Assembly (NCBI RefSeq): GCF_037038585.1
Contig: NC_092520.1
Location: forward strand, 4,147,501-4,211,500
From: Patagioenas fasciata
Taxonomy: Eukaryota > Chordata > Aves > Columbiformes > Columbidae
Length of the DNA stretch: 64,000 nt
Direction: 5' to 3'
The notes below the pieces were generated by a model. That model searched no databases, was not told the origin of the DNA, and saw nothing but the letters and a program-made list of their open reading frames with translations. This document shows positions 57,425-64,000 of this stretch, piece by piece. The position numbers were made by a program, and so were the translations under genes. Numbering within the stretch: position 1 is the first letter of the stretch; every line of letters begins with the position of its first letter.

Positions 57425-59735
57425 TCCACTGAACCCTGCAGCATCCAGGCATCAGAGGGACAGGGCAGGGGGATCCGGGCTCTCCCATGTGGTCAGCGTC
57501 GAGCGGATGGAGCCGGCAAAGATGGGTTTCACCCGGGCAGGCGCTTGCTGGCAGCAGCTACATTTGTTTATCAAGTTCCTTGAATTAAAGACTGGATCAT
57601 TAGCTTCACAATGAACCAGAATGCTGATTTATTTAATGAATGTAAATGGTCTTTCGCTGGCTAATTAAATTAGGGAAATGAGAACTGCTGGTAATGAAAT
57701 GGATAGCAAGGAGGAGAAAAGCTTCTATACCCCAGTGACAGCTGTAATAGAGGGTTTTCCATGCCCCTGCCCCTCCATAAAAACTCCAAATACAGTTTCC
57801 ATCCTTGAGGGCAAGCTTTTATTACAGGGTGTATGATGGGTTCCTGGAGGTTCGCAAAGGTCCTGAACCAAGGCAGGTGATGGACTAGGCTTCACTATTG
57901 AGCTCCTATCAAAGTAAATAGGATCATTTGCATAATTAGTGTAATGAACTATTTGCAATCATTTCCACTTGCATCTACTGGGAGGCAGTTGCACAGTGCT
58001 TAGGAAATTTCTGGGGTTGAAAACTCTTCTTTTCCAAAACACCTGCTTATGAAAATACACCACAGACCTTCAGTGGCCAAATCCCACACCGAATAAGTCC
58101 AAGTCTTGACCTTACAATACTTAAGCCAGAGACAGAAAAATTGCGTTCGCACAAAGGGTCGCACAGATGCTCACCAACCATGCATTTCAGGACTGTAGAA
58201 GACTGCAAGAGTGGGCTCTGGGTCCGCTGTAGCAGTGTTATGAGATCTGATGCTTTGAGACAACACTGTGGAAGACCTCAAGGTGTCAAAGACACCAAAA
58301 TCTGTTTCGCTAGACAGTATTTTGCAGAATTTCAGCCTCACAAGGCTGAAATCACAGTGAATTCCTTACTCCATAGACATTGCTCACCTCAGGAACCCCT
58401 TTTCCCAGTTAACACAGTCACAGCAACAGGAGGCTCCTCCAGATATCACAATGGCCAAATGCTGGGCAATAAATCTTAATAATTCCTTTCAGATGAGGCA
58501 TGGATATACTTAAGATAATAGGGCTCATAGAGAAATGGCATTTATTTCCTGCCAAAGAACATAACTAAAAAGCAAAGTGCCTTTTGACAGGTTTATAATC
58601 CACCTATGCGTTGCCATCCATGTAGGTCATATATTAGTCCAGCTGTATATTAGTCAAGACTTCTCTTCATAAGCAGCTTACAGAATTTTAACAGCTTTTT
58701 CGTAGACTATTAGGAAGTAAAGCAATAACAGAAGTATCAAAAAACACTGCCTATCCAGTGCATCTACAAGCAGATTGTTATTCTCAGGAAATAAACCAAA
58801 TATGTAAGACTTCAAGCTTCATGGAAATAACCTCCATCAATTAAATCATGTAAATTACAAAGGTGTTCAAATCAAATGAAGCCAGCATAAGTAACTCATC
58901 ATAAAAGGCCATTCCTTGCCCAGAGGTTATGGAGGAAGTCACCACGTCTATAACTGTTATTAACAGGAATAAGTCTGTAAAGATCTAGGTCTATGGTTGA
59001 ACTTTCAAGGCTATATATCTACATGGGAGGCAATAATTGGAAAGCAGTGATGATTAATATGCCTGATTAACTGCACTATCAGAAGACAGGCAATGCAATT
59101 AGAGAGTCTTTCAGACATGCATGATCCTACCCTCCATCACCAGCTGAACAAAACAAACACAGAATTAATCAAACAAAACGGAAAAAACCAAACTTAAATA
59201 AATGCATGCAAAGTATTGAAGACACCTCCATTCTGGATCCCTCTCAATATCAGCAAGAGAAGCGTAAAATTAAAAAGCTGAAAGAGATAAATTATGCATC
59301 CCTAACAAAATCAAGGGAATCTCCCAGCACAGGCTCTTCCATCTTCCTTTGGTCTTCAGCCTGGTAGGGTGAGGGGAAATATAAACTGGGTAAAGCCACC
59401 TCTGGGAAGGTGTTTCAGGACGGTCTGCACAGTGTTTGAGAGTGTTACCACTGGCCATGGTTCATCAGGACTTCATCTGTTCCCCGAGCCAACTTTGCAA
59501 AGACCTTTGGGTTGTGTCTAACCTCATTCAGTAAGCCAATGCTGCAATTTATTACTGTCAAAAAGGGGTTTCTTCCCTTCCCTCCCCTATATTTCCCATG
59601 TCCCTTGCTCCTCAGCAGATTCTCCCAAGAGGGGAAAAGGACTTCCCTCAGCAGCAGCCACGTTCCCTCAAATGGTGGTAAAATACCAGCCATGTATTTG
59701 TTGGCAAAGCAGATATAACTACTTTCTCCCCACTT
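57425..59735. other. Intergenic, no gene seen
   Basis: Possible regulatory stretch at 57555-57715; A-rich patch at 59145-59212. No recognised exon. Confidence 0.45.
57555..57715. promoter_or_regulatory. Candidate conserved noncoding element
   Basis: CTAATTAAATTAG at 57661-57673, GATTTATTTAATGAATG just before and GGTAATGAAATGG just after give a dense run of homeodomain-like cores. No conservation test was possible. Confidence 0.2.
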
Positions 59736-60140
59736 CACAGAATCACAGAATCACAGAATCGACTGGGTTGGAAAAGACCTCAGAGATCATCCAGTCCAAG
59801 CCTTGGTCCAACTCCAGTCCATTGACCAGATCATGGCACTAAGTGCCATGGCCAATCTCAGTTTCAAAACCTCCAGGGCCGGTGAGTCCAGCACCTCCCT
59901 GGGCAGCCATTCCAATGCTGACCACTCTCTCTGCACAGAATTGCTTTCTCATCTCCAGCCTCAATTTCCCCTGGCAGAGTTGAAGTCCGTGCCCCCTTGT
60001 CCTATTGCTGACTGCCTGGGAGAAGAGCCCAATCCCCACCTGGCTAGAACTGCCCTTCAGGTCGTTCTAGAGAGTGCTGAGCTCACCTCTAAGCCTCCTC
60101 TTCTCCAGACTAAACAAGCCCAGCTCCCTCAGCCTTCTTC
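59736..60140 (-). mobile_element. CR1 truncated copy, group E
   Basis: CACAGAATCACAGAATCACAG, GACTGGGTTGGAAAAGACC, GAGATCATCCAGTCCAAGC, CACCTCCCTGGGCAGCCATTC, CTAAGCCTCCTCTTCTCCAG. Confidence 0.92.
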
Positions 60141-61113
60141 CCTTCTTCCCCATCATGCTGACATTTTGAGTCATTCCCATGCAGCAAGCTGGGGTTCTTA
60201 TGCAAAACCTTTGAACTAGTCCAGGTTAAAAATAGACTTACCAAAAAAAACAAAAAAGGATATTTTTTAAGCTGTGGGAGGAGGAATTAAAGGGAATAGC
60301 AGCCAGGGGCAGGGTGACAGCTGCTGAAGCCAATTTTGGCTCCATGCTAAGTGCCTTTGGAGCCACAGTTCAGCCAAGGGAATGAGGATGGGGGTTGTAT
60401 GTGGACTAGAGGCTCCTCGGCCTCTCTGTAGGTCCACCTCAGCATGATCTGTGTGGAGGTCCCATGAAAACAGAGAGTAAAGCCAAGACCTCTTAGCTAT
60501 GAGGATAAAGTCTTCACAAGAAGACACCCCAGCAGAATGTATAGATTTGTGAGTTGATGGGAATTGCTGCCCTTTTGGCAGAGCTTGGGATGCATTTTTC
60601 TGCTGCAGTGCACAAACTTTTACTCCCTATCAATTTATGATACCCTTCCCCCTCCCCTCATCACTGGAGACAGACACTGGCCCTGCAAATACAATGCTTT
60701 CCAAATGCACTACAACATATAAATAATTATAATTAACTTTAAAATATATTTTTAAATATTTTTAGACCCTGGAGTTTATTCAGGGGACTGATGCACATAC
60801 TCCAGCATGTGGTCATGAGCACTGGTAGCAGCCCTCAAAAACTGATTCTGGCACTTCTTTTGTGCATGTTATTTTTTCACAGCAGGAGTTGAGTGCCAGC
60901 TCACAGCCCTAAATTAAAGAGAGAGAGAAAGCAAAAAAGAGCTCTTTAAATGCTCCACTTTCCCCAAGAGCCCATTTGCAAAGGAATATTTCCACCATCA
61001 GTGCAACCTGATGGTTTTCCCAGCACAGGGAGTTGCTTGCTGCAATTTCATGAAACATTGAATTCTTCACTTGGAAACCAGTTCATCACTACTGTGGAGC
61101 CCAGAAGCCAGAG
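60141..61113. other. Intergenic, no gene seen
   Basis: Very AT-rich patch at 60719-60766 (TAATTATAATTAAC, AAATATATTTTTAAATA). Nothing else recognised. Confidence 0.45.
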
Positions 61114-61515
61114 GAATCATGGAATGATAGAACAGTCCAGGTTGGAAGGGACCTTCAAAGCCCATCTAGTCCCACACCTGCCATGAGCAGATTGCTCAGA
61201 GCCCCATCCAGCCTGGCCTGGGATGTCTCCAGGGATGGTTCATCCACCACCTCTCTGGCCAACCTGGGACAGGGTCTCACCATCCTCAGGGGCAACAATT
61301 TCTTCCTCATGTCCGGCCTGAATTTTCGTCCTTTAGTTTAAACCCATCACCCCTTTTCCTGTCACCACAGGCCCTGCTCAAATGTCTGTCCCCATCTTTC
61401 TTGTCAACCCCTTTTAAGTATGGAAAGGCTGCAACAAGGTCTCCCCAGAGCTTCTCTTCTCCAGGCTGAATATCCCAACTCTCTCAGCCTGTCCTCCCAG
61501 TAGAGCTGTTCCATC
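61114..61515 (-). mobile_element. CR1 truncated copy, group B
   Basis: AATCATGGAATGATAGAACAG, GGTTGGAAGGGACCTTCAAAG, CCATCCAGCCTGGCCTGGG, CTTTTAAGTATGGAAAGGC, to CAGTAGAGCTGTTCCATCC. Lacks about 20-25 bases after CCATGAGCAG that other group B copies have. Confidence 0.93.
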
Positions 61516-64000
61516 CCTTTAGAAATGGACACAGGGACAGGAAAGCCACCATCATAGTGATTTGATTATAGCAAGGACATAACACAGTGTTTCATGTTGG
61601 AAATGTGGGGTATACAGAGTGGAAGCAAATCACAACAGCTGATTTACCCTTTTCTTTGGAAACCACAAGTCCCACAAGGTACCCTAGGAGGAACTCAGTC
61701 TGAAAGCTCTTGGGGACTATTTATGTCTGTTTCCACATCGGCAGCTGTTGTAAGGCTTAAGATGAACCCAAGAGTGCTGGTCTGGATTCTAGTGCTATAT
61801 GGTTTTCAGGATAAAACCAGGGAATTTGGGGATTTGGACCAAGAAGTCTGTGTGAAAACTTACGATGGCTGTTGAATGTTATGGTGAGGGCTCTGATCAA
61901 GCCATAAATTCCCCTCCTGTTGATTCGTTTTGGTGTGTTTATGCAAAAAAAAAATGGTCAGCAGGAAGGATTGCATGAGCTGCTGATGGGGTCATCCCAT
62001 GCTGTGAAACGGACATGCCAGACACCAACTGGGTGTTCAGTCACTTTGGCTTCAAACCCCAAGAGAGTGAGGACAGACTCAAACCTGCCGTCACCTGGGT
62101 GGTTTGTCTCCAGCCACGTGTGACGACCTTCAAGCTACCTGATAGTAGCTGGGTTGAAGGCAGGACATTGTGCTCAAGAGGTATCAGTGGGTTTGATGTA
62201 GAGTTGTAGGTGCAGCTCTTTGGGCAGCACCATGACCAGAGCACCTGAAGAGCTTTGGCCTTGCTGCCTACACACCCGCTAGGGTCCTGGAAAGCCAGGC
62301 ACACTACCACCATCCAAACATTTCCATAATCACTGACTATTTTCTCAACAACCTTTGCTGCTGAGAGAAGAACAGGAGGCTACAGCTCCTCTGCAGACCT
62401 CTGGGAGATGAGACAACAGCATTATTCATGTCCTCTGTCTCGTAAGTCTAGGTTTCTCTCACAACTGTCCGTCAGGTTCTTTGTCTTTTCCCTTCTCTCT
62501 CCAATGGCAGGAGCAGCAGTGATGTTCATATCTGCTAAAAGGTCTGGAGTCAACCAAACTGTGGCCTTTCCACAAGAAAACCTTTGCCAAGTGCCTGAAG
62601 CCCAGCACAATTCAGATCAGGTGAGGATCTCCTAAGGCGACATGCTGGGGACCTCAAGGGATCACTAGCTGTTCAAGTATGTCCTTCTCCCATTATGCTA
62701 ACATCAAAGGATGTTTTTAAGTGAAAGTATTTAATATCACTGAAGCAGCAAGATGATGAATTAAAAAGACTGAACAAAAGGTGTTCCCACTGGGCCAAAG
62801 CCATCTCTGCTCAACAAAGATAACTTCAGAGGTGCAATCTACTCTCTTTACCCCCACTTCTCATTGCAAGACAAAGATTTCCTTCTGGAATAAAATAAGA
62901 AATGGAGAAATTACCCACTTGTACAAAATTCAGACCAATTCCTTCCCGCTCTGTGTTCGACCAAGAGGTCCAAACACAACAGCTCTTCAGCACTTATGGC
63001 TGCAGCTTCTTACAGGCCATTCTGCAAAGCCCAAGTGATGTTCTAACTGATGGAAAAGTCATTTCCAGACCATGAATTGCTCCCATTTGCTGTCCAGCTG
63101 TATCTGTGAGCCACAGATACTTCTACTGTTTTCCCAGAAGAAAAACCTCATTGGCAAATTAGAGCCACAGAATTTCTCCAGTGGAAAGGTTAAACCAAGT
63201 GATAGATCCAAGCCAGAAAAACCACAGAGCCTCTCTACAAGTCTGCCTTTTCTCCCAAGACCTGAGATCAGAGAGGCTCATGAGCTAACTGCCAGAACAA
63301 GGCGCTTTCTGACCCTTAGGATGGGTACTGAAATGAGAAATCGGAACACAGACAAAAAAATTGCAGACTGAAAAAAACCAAAAATAAATAAATTTAAGAA
63401 AACCCTAAACCAAACATCTTGGACCGAGACTGTTGGATGAAGCAGCCCTTTGATTTCGTGGTGCGAGGAATCAAAATTCACCAGTCGTGGTTTTGCTTGG
63501 TTAGAACTGAAGATGAACATATGAGTGAAGTAGATGGGGAGGTCAAACCAAAAAGCAGCTGGTACATGGCTTGCCAGGGATGACACAAGGAGTCAACAGT
63601 GGAGCATGGAGAGCTCAGACTCCTGGCTGCCATGTATGCTATGTGTGATATATGTTCCTATAGCAGTGACCTTGGACAACTAGGCTGTATCACAGATGAA
63701 GAAGCCTTTCACCAGTACAGTTGGCATTCATGAAATTCCTTAAATGTTTTGAAATGCTTTGGATACTTGCGCATTGTTCCCTGACCTTGTTTAAACGCCC
63801 GGTAAACAGGAAGATGGGCTCCTGTTGATATCTGGACTTGATCTGGAAGGATATCGCAATTATTTTGGGCGCTGGCCCAAAAGATTATGCTGAGCCAAGC
63901 AAATTGGGACTTTTCCCATTTTGCGGCCATTCAGGCTGAATCAGCCCAACATTTCCCTGACTGCAGTGTTTTACTACATGCTGTGCGGGGATAGTTGTGC
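61516..64000. other. Intergenic, no gene seen
   Basis: About 2.5 kb with no CR1 and no recognised exon; A-rich patch at 63350-63415. Confidence 0.45.

Noticed and set aside
9060..64000. Exons of NXT2 or another neighbour of GUCY2F in mammals
   Set aside because: No peptide resembling NXT2 or another neighbour was seen in any frame; short exons could still be missed by eye.
1..64000. CRISPR arrays, bacterial operons, tRNA or rRNA genes, endogenous viral genes
   Set aside because: None of the expected repeats, motifs or domain strings was seen; the repeated blocks are all CR1 or simple repeats.

Overview
The window looks like nuclear DNA from a bird. It carries about 28 truncated copies (roughly 9.6 kb, about 15% of the window) of the CR1 non-LTR retrotransposon, mostly 3' ends with the short tail repeat of the ATTCTATG type. 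Its only recognisable gene has vertebrate exon-intron structure. No operons, CRISPR arrays, tRNA or rRNA genes were seen. I cannot name the species.

Region 1-9.7 kb: the 5' part of a retinal guanylate cyclase gene, best matched to GUCY2F, lies on the minus strand. Three coding exons (7429-8167, 5077-5378, 2659-3013) join in frame with GT/AG borders. They encode about the first 465 residues: signal peptide and the extracellular ligand-binding-like domain. The transmembrane, kinase-homology and cyclase exons are not visible and presumably lie beyond the left edge. A likely 5' leader acceptor sits at 8232-8233. A candidate noncoding first exon (donor at 9133-9134) and a cluster of CRX/OTX-type homeodomain sites (9546-9674) lie upstream, as would suit a photoreceptor gene.

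Region 9.7-64 kb: no supported protein-coding gene. It is intergenic or regulatory DNA sprinkled with CR1 copies. By internal sequence and tail the copies fall into at least five groups, which I label A to E: A has the 'GGATTGGAAGGGACCTGGAAA' type of tail, B 'TTGGGTTGGAAGGGACCTTC', C 'TTTTGGTTGGAAAAGACC', D 'TGAGTTGGAAGGGACCCAC', and E 'CTGGGTTGGAAGGGACCTC' or close to it. Simple repeats (AT, G/T-rich, TTATTATCC-like) and a few AT-core-rich stretches that resemble conserved enhancers make up the rest. An RFX X-box-like site lies at 24284-24297.

I found no convincing new biological system. The most informative observations are the retinal cyclase 5' end with its possible promoter and upstream ORF, the X-box-like motif, and a readable history of CR1 insertion: nested copies and several internal deletions at short microhomologies.
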